From assembly GCA_903899985.1 (NCBI GenBank), contig CAIULL010000224.1, positions 1 through 45,458 of the forward strand: a DNA stretch of 45,458 bases, written 5' to 3'. Source of the stretch: an uncultured Schlesneria sp. (GTDB lineage Bacteria; Planctomycetota; Planctomycetia; Planctomycetales; Planctomycetaceae). Of this stretch, positions 1 through 8,154 are shown one piece after another (position 1 is the stretch's first letter; the number at the start of each line of letters is the position of its first letter). The notes under the pieces are model-generated. The model saw only the letters and a program-made list of their open reading frames with translations. It searched no databases and was not told where the DNA came from. The translations under genes were made by a program, and so were the position numbers.

Positions 1-129
1 CACGCTGAACGCCGCCTCAAAGTTCTTGTATCGATACCCCTTCGGCCGATAGGCCGTCACCCCCAACTGCCGCTGCCGCTCAATCGCCTGCTGCTTCGCT
101 TCTTCCCGTGACGAAAATCGCTGAACCAT
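1..129 (-). CDS. N-terminal fragment of an unknown protein
   Basis: The reading frame starts at an ATG (complement of 127-129) and stays open to the left edge of the window, giving 43 residues of a gene that continues outside. The visible part is basic and rich in Arg, Gln, Lys and Glu, beginning MVQRFSSREEAKQQAIERQR, with aromatic residues after it. An in-frame TAG lies about 27 bases upstream, so ATG 129 is the best start, although no clear Shine-Dalgarno sequence is seen. I do not recognise the family. It could be a small DNA-binding protein, but that is only a guess from composition. It points away from the TIR gene. Confidence 0.5.
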   Translation of the reverse strand, partial: MVQRFSSREEAKQQAIERQRQLGVTAYRPKGYRYKNFEAAFSV

Positions 130-270
130 CTGAAAACCCTTCTGCCATTGAAACTACAAATGTCACACACATGAAAACACGATAACATGCCGACAAAAAT
201 TGTCAACAGTATTATTGATTCGGGTTTTTGGCGATTGGAAGGTGTGGATGGGGATCATTGTTTTTGAAGA

Positions 271-371
271 GAAGAATGGGACTTATGCGACCGATGGGAC
301 GGTATGACAAAGATTGTGCCGCCGTTGTCCTGTCTTTATCCCATAGGTCCCATTCGTCCCATAAGTCCCAT
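271..371. repeat. TGGGAC hairpin repeat, copy 1 (left of TIR/nSTAND unit)
   Basis: The left arm (271-308) contains ATGGGAC-type heptamers. The right arm (339-371) contains the complementary GTCCCAT heptamers, so the element can fold into a long imperfect hairpin with a loop of about 30 bases. The 33-base right arm is identical to that of copy 2 at 7080-7112. In the left arm the blocks GAAGAATGGGAC and GATGGGACGGTATGAC are also shared and lie the same 22 bases apart (271 and 293; 7023 and 7045). The loops differ between copies, which argues for a conserved structured element rather than a recent block duplication. Confidence 0.8.
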
Positions 372-449
372 GAAAGACCGCCCCCGCCAGCAGAAGACCG
401 CACGAACAATTTTTCACCAGCAACTGCAACGCCACCCCACCCCCCCTGC

Positions 450-473
450 GGGGGTGGTTAACGGGCCTTTGCC
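450..473. repeat. GC-rich intergenic element, copy 1
   Basis: The segment reads GCGGGGGTGGTTAACGGG followed by CCTTTGCC. A near match, ACGGGGGTGGTTGTCAGG followed by CCTTTGCC, ends the hairpin at 37348-37384. Here the upstream C-run (433-447) can pair with the G-run. It probably belongs to a dispersed hairpin family; whether it terminates transcription here is unclear because no gene ends just upstream on the plus strand. Confidence 0.45.
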
Positions 474-497
474 CTACATCGCCTGACAGACAGGAAC

Positions 498-620
498 TTT
501 TCCCACAGATTAACACTGACGCACACGGATAAATGCGAATCAAAGGAATCGTGTTTTTTATTGTATTTTTCCAGCGATTGCACTTTATTTACCGTTGTGG
601 TTCTGTGTGCATCTGTGGCT
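498..620. repeat. Degenerate inverted CCACAGAT repeats
   Basis: 498-537 carries CCCACAGATTAACACTGACG and 601-620 carries TTCTGTGTGCATCTGTGGCT. The reverse complement of the second resembles the first (CCACAGAT, then ACAC, then a GA). Similar CACAGATxxACACAGA intergenic repeats occur in many environmental bacterial genomes. Function is unknown. Confidence 0.4.
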
Positions 621-775
621 GAAATCTTTAGTATTTCCTTCAATCAAATGCCGCAATCAGCCGTCGATCGGCCATGTCTGGTCATCAGCCATCACCTGCC
701 CGATCCCATTCTTTCACGGCTGTTTGACGTAGCTGGGGCTGTACAGTCCAATATCCGGTAAATCACGATTGATGA

Positions 776-2122
776 ATGTATTCTGCATCACAACTGATGA
801 CGATCGGAAAAGTTTCAGTGAGCCCATCAAATCCATCGCACGATGTCTTCCTTTGCCACAACTCGAAGGACAAGCCGATCGTGCGCCGGTTGGGGGATTT
901 ACTGGGATTGAACGGTGTCAAGGTCTGGATCGACGAGATGTCGTTGGATGGCGGCTGCGATTGGCAGGAAGAGATTCTTGAGGGCCTGTTAAACGCGGCC
1001 GTTGTCGTCGTCTGCCTTGGCCCGAATGACACAGGACGTTGGCAAAAACAAGAGATCAAACTGATTGTGCAGAAGCGGATCGAGGCGGGTAAGACGGTCA
1101 TCCCCTTAATTCTGCCGAGTTGCGGCGACATGGACCCGTCCATTCCACTTTGGCTTACGGCAGCCCAAGCCATCGATCTTCGTAAAGACGAAATCGATGC
1201 CGATCCATTCGGTCGCTTACTGAAGTCGGTCGACGGCCGCGAGCCTGTCGGCCACCATCGACCGTCAGTGCTTGTCCTGCATAACAAAAACGAGCCCACT
1301 TCTCTGGATGCACGTAATCAAATCCTCAGCGAATGCGGAAACATTCTGCACCGCGTCCGTGTCATCGATTACTCCGAACCGCTGTTGGAACAAACACTCA
1401 GACAGAGGCTGGAACATTCGGATGTGCTGGTCTCATTGCTGGCCCCGGATTCGTATCAACCGTTTCCGGGTGAGGCATTTTCCGATGGGATTGCCGCCGG
1501 TGCGACCCGGATTGCCAATCAACTTGGTGCCGACGTAGTCTCGTGGCGCGCCGAAAAAATGCCACTCCCTGCCGATGCCAGTCTGGCAAAACCGTTCCGC
1601 GCGACATCAACCGAGACCTGGCTTCCCTCGCTGCTCGCAAAATCCGTGACTGATAAAGCTGCCACACGCTTTGCACGACGTCGGATCAAAGCGGAAGCGA
1701 CTCAACAAGACAGCGGCAATCACCGCGCACTTTTTGGTTACCCGCTGAAGGGGCGAAAATTCGTGAGGCAGGTGACGGATCAGCTCGAGAAACATCACAT
1801 TGCCTGCGATGCCCCGCCCAAGTGGGATTTGTTGCTGGACGTCTTGAAAGAAGATGCTCAGCTTTATAACGCTTTTATCGTCATCCTCACGGGTGACGAC
1901 GAAGAGGACTGTCAGTGGCTGTGTGACTGCACGATTGCCTTACGAAATCTGCAGAAGCTTGATGGCGGGTTGCCGAAAGTAGGTGCCTATCTTCACAAAG
2001 CCGAGGATCAGGACGAAGCCGATCCGATTCCCATCCGGCTGGCCAATTTTGAGGAGTACTTCGGGATCGGCGACATCGGACGGCTTGCTCAAAAGATCGC
2101 GTCTGCCGGAGGTCATTCCTGA
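776..2122 (+). CDS. TIR-domain protein, predicted NAD-cleaving effector of a TIR/nSTAND unit
   Basis: The protein has 448 residues. Residues 22-155 form a TIR domain: the strand-1 motif HDVFLCHNSKD, the region VKVWIDEMSLDGGCDWQEEI, then a strand VVVVCLGPNDTG followed by W89-x3-E93, the position of the catalytic glutamate in NADase TIR domains (family knowledge; activity not shown). After about residue 160 come two more alpha/beta segments, one starting VLVLHNK (about 165-240) and one from about 325 to the end containing FIVILTGDDEEDCQW. They look Rossmann-like and could be degenerate TIR-type copies, but I cannot assign them. The stop TGA overlaps the next ATG in TGATG, so the two proteins should be made together. 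ATG 776 was chosen as the first start; ATG 797 is also possible because neither has a clear ribosome site. Upstream ATG 769 belongs to a different frame. Confidence 0.85.
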   Translation: MYSASQLMTIGKVSVSPSNPSHDVFLCHNSKDKPIVRRLGDLLGLNGVKVWIDEMSLDGGCDWQEEILEGLLNAAVVVVCLGPNDTGRWQKQEIKLIVQKRIEAGKTVIPLILPSCGDMDPSIPLWLTAAQAIDLRKDEIDADPFGRLLKSVDGREPVGHHRPSVLVLHNKNEPTSLDARNQILSECGNILHRVRVIDYSEPLLEQTLRQRLEHSDVLVSLLAPDSYQPFPGEAFSDGIAAGATRIANQLGADVVSWRAEKMPLPADASLAKPFRATSTETWLPSLLAKSVTDKAATRFARRRIKAEATQQDSGNHRALFGYPLKGRKFVRQVTDQLEKHHIACDAPPKWDLLLDVLKEDAQLYNAFIVILTGDDEEDCQWLCDCTIALRNLQKLDGGLPKVGAYLHKAEDQDEADPIPIRLANFEEYFGIGDIGRLAQKIASAGGHS

Positions 2123-5100
2123 TGGCACAGACGAATCATCATGTCGAACCTTCGCGCAGACCGCAGCGACCGTATCCTGGACTGCGTCCCTTCGACGCGG
2201 ATGAGGCTTGCCTGTTTTTCGGTCGAGATCATCAAAGCCTGCGCATGGCCACGATCCTGGCTCGACAGCACTTTCTTGCGGTGGTCGGGACCAGCGGTTG
2301 CGGCAAGTCGTCGCTGGTCAAAGCGGGCCTGCTGCCGGAGTTGAATAATCCGGATACGCTCGTCGGTAACTCGGATCGCCACTGGCTGGAAATCGTCGCC
2401 AGACCCGGGGGCGGCCCTTACCGCAACCTGGCCAATGCCTTGGTCAGGCAATCTCCCGATAAAACCAGCACGATTTCTGCCGACAATATTACTGCCGACT
2501 ATGTGGAACAGCGACTGCGCGCGGGCCGAGACGGCCTGATCGACGCCATCTATGCCATCCCCGAAATGATCTCGAACAATGTCATCGTGGTCATCGATCA
2601 GTTTGAAGAGATCTTTCGATTTGGTGATACGTCGCATCGCAGCATCGGCGAACTGGAGCGAACACAGCTTCACGATGATGCGATTAAGTTCGTCGACATG
2701 CTCCTGACCGCCGTTGAAGCCAGGAATCCGCAGATTTTTCTCGCAATCACCATGCGCTCGGACAGCATTGGAAAATGCGACCTGTTTGAAGGGCTGCCCG
2801 AAGCAATCACGCGTTGTCAATTTCTTCCGCCACGAATGACGAAAGAACAATTGCTCGATGCCATTCGTCGACCGCTTGAATTGTTTCACAGCACGATTGA
2901 AGACGCCGTGGTGTCGGACCTGCTCGAAGCCATGGGTGATCGACAGGACCAACTGCCGGTGATTCAACATGCACTGGCACAACTCTGGTTTTACGCCTCC
3001 GAAGGAAAACAGCCGGGTGAGCCACGACACATCACCTCGGTACATGCCGAACGTTGCCGCTTGCCAGTGACTGACAAATCTCACATCCCGCCACGTCTGG
3101 CGTGGGTGACCGACGCAATATCAACTCATGCCGACGCCGTTTACAACGAATTAGCGGGTGCTGCTGATGGCAGTCCTGCAGTTTTGGAAGCAAAGCAGCG
3201 TGAGCAGAAAATCGCGCGGGCCATGTTTTGTGCACTTAGCCAGATTGATAACAACCAGGAACCTGAACGACGGCTGTCGAGTCTCGACGAAATCGCCCGG
3301 ATTGTGTTTGGACCGAACCCAACCGAAACAGAGCTCAAACAGACGGAATTTGTCGCGAGGGTGTTTGCGGCAGAGGGACGTCACTTTGTCGTTCGTTCGA
3401 CAACCGCCGACGGTCGTGATGTACTCGACATCAGCCACGAAAGTTTGCTTCGTCAGTGGAAATCGCTGCGAGTCTGGATTAACGACGAAGCAAAATCGGC
3501 AGAGCGATACGAAGAGCTTTGTACAATCGTCCGCCGAATCCGGGAAACAAAAAGACCCGAATACCTGAGCGAAGCCCATTTTGAACTGGCCCGACGATGG
3601 TGGAATCACAAACAGCCGACGGTTCAATGGGCGATGCGTTACGACGGCGCGACATCACCTGAACAATGCCTGTTACAGGACTGCGAAGGCCTGATCACAA
3701 GCAGCCTGGAGGAATACAAACGCCTGAAAGACGTGGAAAACAGACGTCGGGAAGACGAAGAAAAGCAGAAGTCCGAACAAGAACAAGCACGTGTTCGTGA
3801 GGCCGAGACACAAACTCGCCGGGCACGTGATGCAGAATTGGCTGCACTCCGCGAACAGGAATTGCTCAAAGAAAAAGCGGAGATTGAAACTCAGCGGGCG
3901 CGGGACGCAGAAGCCGCCTCGATCCGTGCTCGACGTATCACATTTGCCGCGATCGCGGCATGCCTGGCAGCGGTCATCAGCCTCGGTTTTGCACTCGAAT
4001 ATTTGAGAGAAGCTCGGATCGCGACCACGCAGGCCAAAACGGCATCCATCAAGGCACTCGATAAAGAGCGCGAGGCCACCGAGGCAGCGAAGAAAGAGTT
4101 TGAAGCGAAGATCAAAGCTGAGGCAAGTCGATCCGTCGCAGAGTCTCTTTTAGACAATTCCAGCCGGCAGAATGCCGAGCATTTTTGGCGATTCGCTGTT
4201 TTAGCGAGGGACGCCAAAGATTCAGACCCGATCAAAGCATCCCACTTGTTTCTGCGTGGCGCTGATTCATTAGACTCGATCATTTTGAAGCGTAAAACCG
4301 TCGATGACGTAAAAAGAACCGCCAATTACGATCTTGCCGCGTCGGTGGGTGATCAACAAATCAGACAGAGCTGGGTACACGCCGGGCCGATAAACGGTTG
4401 CAAACTCAGCCGGGACGAATCGCGGGTACTGACTTGGAGCGATGACGGCATGGCACGGTTATGGGACGTGACAAAGCCCGAGCCGCTGCAGACGTTCAAA
4501 CACGATTCTCTTGTTCTGGGCGCGAAGTTCAGCCGTGACGAGTCGCGGGTGCTGACATGGAGTGATGACGGCACGGCGCGGTTGTGGGACGTGACAAAGC
4601 CAGAGCCGCTCCAGACGTTCGAACACGATTTTCGTGTTACAGGAGCGCAGTTCAGCCGTGACGAGTCGCGGGTGCTGACATGGAGCGGTGACGGTACGGC
4701 CCGGTTGTGGGAAGTAACAAAGTCCGAACCTCTTCAGACGTTCAAACACGGGTCTGCGGTGAAAGGCGCGCAGTTCAGCAGAGACGAGTTGCGTGTTCTG
4801 ACGTGGGGCGATGACGACATGGCGCAGTTGTGGGACACGACAAAGCCCGAGCCGATCCAGACATTCAAACACAATTTCCGTGTTACGGGAGCCCGGTTCA
4901 GCCGTGACGAGTCGCGGGTGCTGACGTGGAGCTATGACGGTACGGCACGGCTGTGGGACCTGTCAAAGCCCGAGCCGATCCAGACATTCAAACACGATTT
5001 TCGTGTTACGGGAGCGCAGTTCAGCCGTGACGAGTCGCGGGTGCTGACATGGAGCGGTGACGGCACGGCCCGGTTGTGGGACGTCACAAACCCCGAACCA

Positions 5101-6990
5101 CTCCAGACGTTCAAACACGAGTCTGAAGTTAAAGGCGCACAGTTCAGCAGTGACGAGTTGCGTGTACTGACGTGGAGCGATGACGGCACGGCCCGGTTGT
5201 GGGACACGACAAAGCCCAAGCCGCTCCGGACGTTCAAACACGAGTCGCGTGTTAACGGCGCGCTGTTCAGCCGTGACGAGGCGCGGGTGCTGACGTGGAG
5301 CAATGACGGTACGGCCCGGCTGTGGGACGTGATGACGACCGAGCCGATCCAGACGCTGAAACACCACAATTCTGTGACGGGCGCGGAGTTCAACCGTGAC
5401 GAGTCGCGGGTGATAACGTGGAGCGACGACGGCACGGCCCGGTTGTGGAACGTGATGACGACCGAGCCGATCCAGACGTTCAAACACCAGAATAATGTTG
5501 TGGGCGCGCTGTTCAGCCGTGATGAGTCGCGGGTGCTGACATGGAGTTTTGACAGCAAGGCTCGGTTGTGGGACGTGACAACGCCGAAATCGCTCCAGAC
5601 GTTTGAACACGACGAGATCGTTAACGGCGCGAAGTTCAGCCGTGACGAGTCGCGGGTACTGACATGGAGCTACGACGGCACGGCGCGGTTGTGGGACGTG
5701 ACAACAGCCGAGCCGATCCAGACGTTCAGCCACGAGGCGCGTGTTAACGGTGCCCAATTCAGTCGTGACGAGTCGCGGGTGCTGACGTGGAGCTATGACG
5801 GCACGGCACGGCTGTGGGACGTGACATCGCCCGAGCCGATCCAGACGTTCAAACATCACAATTCAGTGACCGGCGCGCAGTTCAGCCGTGACGAGTTGCG
5901 GGTGTTGACGTGGAGTGAGGACGGCACGGCGCAATTGTGGGACGTGACCAAACCCGAACCGATCACGACGTTCAAACACGAGGGGCTTGTAAACGGCGCA
6001 CAGTTCAGCGGTAACGAGTCACGGGTGCTGACGTGGAGTGATGACGGCACGGCGCGATTGTGGGACGTGACCAGACCCGAGCCGCTGCGCACGTTCAAAC
6101 ACGAGGGGCTTGTTAACGGCGCGCAGTTCAGCCGTGACGAGGCGCGAGTGTTGACGTGGAGTGGTGACGGCACGGCGCGATTGTGGGACGTGACCAGACC
6201 CGAGCCGATCCGGACGTTCAAACACGAGGGGCTTGTTCGTGGTGCACAGTTCAGCCGCGACGAGTCGCGTCTACTGACGTGGGGCGATAATCATACGGCG
6301 CGGCTGTGGGACGTGAAAAGGCCCGAACCGTTGCAGACGTTCCGACACCTGCTTGTTGTTACGGGCGCGCAGTTCAGCCGTGACGAATCGCGTCTGTTAA
6401 CGTCGAGCAACGACGGGATGGTGCGGTTGTGGGACGTGACCAAGCCCGAGCCGCTGCAGACGTTTAAACACGAGGGCTTTGCCAACGGCGCGCAATTCAG
6501 CCGTGATGAGGCGCGAGTGCTGACGTGGAGTGGTGACAGCACGGCGCGGTTGTGGCGGGCTTCCGATCCATTAGTGGCACTGTCACCGAAGGAGCGGATT
6601 TGTGAATTGGAATTCCGAACGGGAATGACACTGGATGAGAACCAGAACCTGCGGAAGCTTTCATTCGATGAGTGGCAGTCAAGGGTGAAGTCGGCAGAGT
6701 ATCGGGCGATCAAGCAGATGCTGTCGCCCTGGTCGATAAAATGGGAGCCTCAGGTAAAACCGTCGAGTGACACGGAGCCGCGCGAAAAGACGGAGGGATC
6801 GTCACCGCTGAAGACCACAAAGCCTTCGCAATCGGTCAGCCCACCGAAAGAATCCCGGGTTCGATCGAAGCGTTTAGGAACGGTCACGGAATCAACGAAT
6901 TCAGCGGGAACAAACTGGTTCGGTATCAGCTTGCTGGGATTTATAGGGATTGTTTTGTTGGTCGTCTTTGCCAGAAAGACACGTGGTTAG
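2122..6990 (+). CDS. nSTAND1-type NTPase with 18 WD-like repeats and two membrane segments
   Basis: The protein has 1622 residues. The N-terminus has the nSTAND1 signature (PYPGLRPFDADEACLFFGRD, about 17-36), Walker A GTSGCGKSS (56-64) and Walker B VIVVIDQFEE (154-163), followed by helical STAND regions to about 530. A charged coiled coil (about 530-600) leads into a membrane segment (about 606-628). From about 755 to 1486 are 18 repeats of 41 residues with the core FSRDESRVLTW...DGTARLWDV, a WD40-like propeller array. A Ser/Pro-rich linker follows, and a second hydrophobic helix (about 1599-1618) ends in a basic tail. STAND ATPases normally act as ligand-triggered oligomerising switches, so this one is the likely sensor and regulator of the coupled TIR protein, probably at the membrane. 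That role is inferred. The repeats are so alike that copy number probably changes by recombination. Confidence 0.9.
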   Translation: MAQTNHHVEPSRRPQRPYPGLRPFDADEACLFFGRDHQSLRMATILARQHFLAVVGTSGCGKSSLVKAGLLPELNNPDTLVGNSDRHWLEIVARPGGGPYRNLANALVRQSPDKTSTISADNITADYVEQRLRAGRDGLIDAIYAIPEMISNNVIVVIDQFEEIFRFGDTSHRSIGELERTQLHDDAIKFVDMLLTAVEARNPQIFLAITMRSDSIGKCDLFEGLPEAITRCQFLPPRMTKEQLLDAIRRPLELFHSTIEDAVVSDLLEAMGDRQDQLPVIQHALAQLWFYASEGKQPGEPRHITSVHAERCRLPVTDKSHIPPRLAWVTDAISTHADAVYNELAGAADGSPAVLEAKQREQKIARAMFCALSQIDNNQEPERRLSSLDEIARIVFGPNPTETELKQTEFVARVFAAEGRHFVVRSTTADGRDVLDISHESLLRQWKSLRVWINDEAKSAERYEELCTIVRRIRETKRPEYLSEAHFELARRWWNHKQPTVQWAMRYDGATSPEQCLLQDCEGLITSSLEEYKRLKDVENRRREDEEKQKSEQEQARVREAETQTRRARDAELAALREQELLKEKAEIETQRARDAEAASIRARRITFAAIAACLAAVISLGFALEYLREARIATTQAKTASIKALDKEREATEAAKKEFEAKIKAEASRSVAESLLDNSSRQNAEHFWRFAVLARDAKDSDPIKASHLFLRGADSLDSIILKRKTVDDVKRTANYDLAASVGDQQIRQSWVHAGPINGCKLSRDESRVLTWSDDGMARLWDVTKPEPLQTFKHDSLVLGAKFSRDESRVLTWSDDGTARLWDVTKPEPLQTFEHDFRVTGAQFSRDESRVLTWSGDGTARLWEVTKSEPLQTFKHGSAVKGAQFSRDELRVLTWGDDDMAQLWDTTKPEPIQTFKHNFRVTGARFSRDESRVLTWSYDGTARLWDLSKPEPIQTFKHDFRVTGAQFSRDESRVLTWSGDGTARLWDVTNPEPLQTFKHESEVKGAQFSSDELRVLTWSDDGTARLWDTTKPKPLRTFKHESRVNGALFSRDEARVLTWSNDGTARLWDVMTTEPIQTLKHHNSVTGAEFNRDESRVITWSDDGTARLWNVMTTEPIQTFKHQNNVVGALFSRDESRVLTWSFDSKARLWDVTTPKSLQTFEHDEIVNGAKFSRDESRVLTWSYDGTARLWDVTTAEPIQTFSHEARVNGAQFSRDESRVLTWSYDGTARLWDVTSPEPIQTFKHHNSVTGAQFSRDELRVLTWSEDGTAQLWDVTKPEPITTFKHEGLVNGAQFSGNESRVLTWSDDGTARLWDVTRPEPLRTFKHEGLVNGAQFSRDEARVLTWSGDGTARLWDVTRPEPIRTFKHEGLVRGAQFSRDESRLLTWGDNHTARLWDVKRPEPLQTFRHLLVVTGAQFSRDESRLLTSSNDGMVRLWDVTKPEPLQTFKHEGFANGAQFSRDEARVLTWSGDSTARLWRASDPLVALSPKERICELEFRTGMTLDENQNLRKLSFDEWQSRVKSAEYRAIKQMLSPWSIKWEPQVKPSSDTEPREKTEGSSPLKTTKPSQSVSPPKESRVRSKRLGTVTESTNSAGTNWFGISLLGFIGIVLLVVFARKTRG
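4384..6580 (+). repeat. 18 tandem 123-base coding repeats (WD array)
   Basis: The unit is 123 bases, encoding 41 residues, and runs through the C-terminal half of the nSTAND gene. Copies 2 to 17 are close to identical at the DNA level in blocks such as CAGTTCAGCCGTGACGAGTC and GACGGCACGGC. Variable positions cluster at the loop between TFKH and V-x-GA (for example HDF RVTGA, HEG LVNGA, HHN SVTGA). Eighteen blades exceed one seven-bladed propeller, so at least two propellers are expected. Long open frames on the opposite strand here are by-products of the repeat. Confidence 0.9.
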
Positions 6991-7022
6991 CGTCGTATGA
7001 ATGACAAGTAGAAGAACAAGAC

Positions 7023-7112
7023 GAAGAATGGGACGTATGGGACTGATGGGACGGTATGACGCCGATTGTGATGTTTTTGTCCCATAGGTCCCATTCGTCC
7101 CATAAGTCCCAT
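7023..7112. repeat. TGGGAC hairpin repeat, copy 2 (right of TIR/nSTAND unit)
   Basis: This is the second copy of the element at 271-371, starting 32 bases after the nSTAND stop codon. The left arm is 7023-7060 and the right arm 7080-7112, with a shorter loop of about 19 bases. A degenerate trailing piece with AGTCCCATGAATCCCCAT follows near 7155-7172. In this position it could also act as a transcript-end hairpin for the TIR/nSTAND operon, although no T-run follows. Confidence 0.8.
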
Positions 7113-7432
7113 TGATTTCCAGCATGACGCCGATTTTACTGTCTTCGCCACATCAGTCCCATGAATCCCCATCTTGGATTCGTTCGTGCAATCTGACGCC
7201 GCTTGATCAACGCGAAAACGATCACCCTATTCTAAACCCGTCATTCGACGCGCATGAATATTTCTTCATCATTCCGTAAGGCTCTGATTGTTGCTGAGTG
7301 ATCGTCCTGCAGACTACAATGCCCATGCGGTTGGCGATTGCATGACTTTGATTCTGCTGGTGTTCAACGCAATTCGCCACTGTGATGCACGTGACGCCCC
7401 AAACTTGTCCAGTGCGGAGGAGCACAGGCGAG
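7113..7432. other. Intergenic, mostly featureless
   Basis: About 320 bases separate the second TGGGAC repeat from the HNH gene. Apart from the degenerate TGGGAC remnant near 7155-7172, I see no gene or clear promoter. A plus-strand frame from 7288 overlaps the HNH gene and has a composition unlike its neighbours, so it was not called. Confidence 0.5.
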
Positions 7433-8044
7433 ATGATTGCAGCACACAGTCCGGCGATTCAGTCCAGTGTTCTGGCACTGAACCGTCATTATCTACCGAT
7501 CCACGTTCTTTCCGTCACTCGTGCATTCTGCCTCCTCTATAAAGGGGCCGCCGAAGTCATCTCCGTCGACGATGGGACTTTTCATTCGTACGACTTTGGA
7601 AACTGGCTCGAAGTCGGCCTGCTGAAACTGGAACTGGACGACGCTCAAGACGCCGACTGGATTCGGGCTGTCAATTTTGAAATTCAGGTTCCGCGAATTA
7701 TCCGCCTTCTGCGATATGACCGCATGCCTCGTAACGGCGTGAAGTTTAACCGCCGGAATATTTTTCTCCGCGACGAAAACCGCTGCCAGTATTGTGGTAA
7801 ACGGTTCGGACTGCACAGCCTGAGCCTCGACCATGTCATGCCGAAAAGTCGTGGCGGGCCAACGACTTGGGAAAATATTGTCTGCTGCTGCCTGGACTGT
7901 AATGTTCGAAAAGGGGGCCGAACCCCGTACGAAGCGAACATGAAATTGATGAAAGCTCCCCATAAACCAGCCCGTAACCCGCTGTTATTCCACCATTTGA
8001 ACAGCCGAAAATACGAATGCTGGCGGACGTTTTTGAGCGAATGA
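7433..8044 (+). CDS. HNH endonuclease family protein
   Basis: The protein has 203 residues. The C-terminal half carries a zinc-HNH domain: CQYCGKRF, then SLDHVMPKSRGG with the DH pair, WENIV with the Asn, and CCCLDCNVRKGGRTP with the second zinc cysteine pair and final Asn. HNH domains hydrolyse DNA with one metal ion; free-standing proteins of this type are common in bacteria and mostly uncharacterised. The N-terminal 100 residues are typical of the family (NRHYLPIHVLSVTRAFCLLY). I chose ATG 7433 because GGAGGAG at 7416-7422 lies 10 bases upstream; GTG 7382 and ATG 7385 in the same frame lack such a site. It lies just outside the flanking repeat of the TIR/nSTAND unit, so any link to that unit is only positional. 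Confidence 0.85.
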   Translation: MIAAHSPAIQSSVLALNRHYLPIHVLSVTRAFCLLYKGAAEVISVDDGTFHSYDFGNWLEVGLLKLELDDAQDADWIRAVNFEIQVPRIIRLLRYDRMPRNGVKFNRRNIFLRDENRCQYCGKRFGLHSLSLDHVMPKSRGGPTTWENIVCCCLDCNVRKGGRTPYEANMKLMKAPHKPARNPLLFHHLNSRKYECWRTFLSE

Positions 8045-8154
8045 GTCGTTTTCAGCCGTGAAGCCGCATTGACTGAACTTGCTTGTGCGTAGATGATTAC
8101 AAAGCAGACGTCAGGATGACGCGCGATTGACACCCAGCCAAGGATGGCGAACTC

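Larger units (their letters stand above)
130..775. other. Non-coding region with three repeat families
   Basis: About 645 bases lie between the divergent genes at 129 and 776. Short open frames on both strands have low-complexity or repeat-derived translations and no ribosome binding sites, so I do not call genes. The stretch contains a TGGGAC-rich hairpin (271-371), a GC-rich element (450-473) related to one at 37369-37392, and a degenerate inverted pair of CCACAGAT-type repeats (498-537 and 601-620). It may be the edge of an accessory island. Confidence 0.6.

Noticed and set aside
724-754. Possible promoter TTGACG ... CAATAT before the TIR gene
   Set aside because: The spacing is 19 bases and the -10 box is poor; too weak to list as a feature.
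4353-6713. Long minus-strand open frames (up to 298 codons) opposite the WD array
   Set aside because: They follow the 123-base repeat of the real gene on the other strand, have Arg/Ser/His-rich repetitive translations and no ribosome sites.
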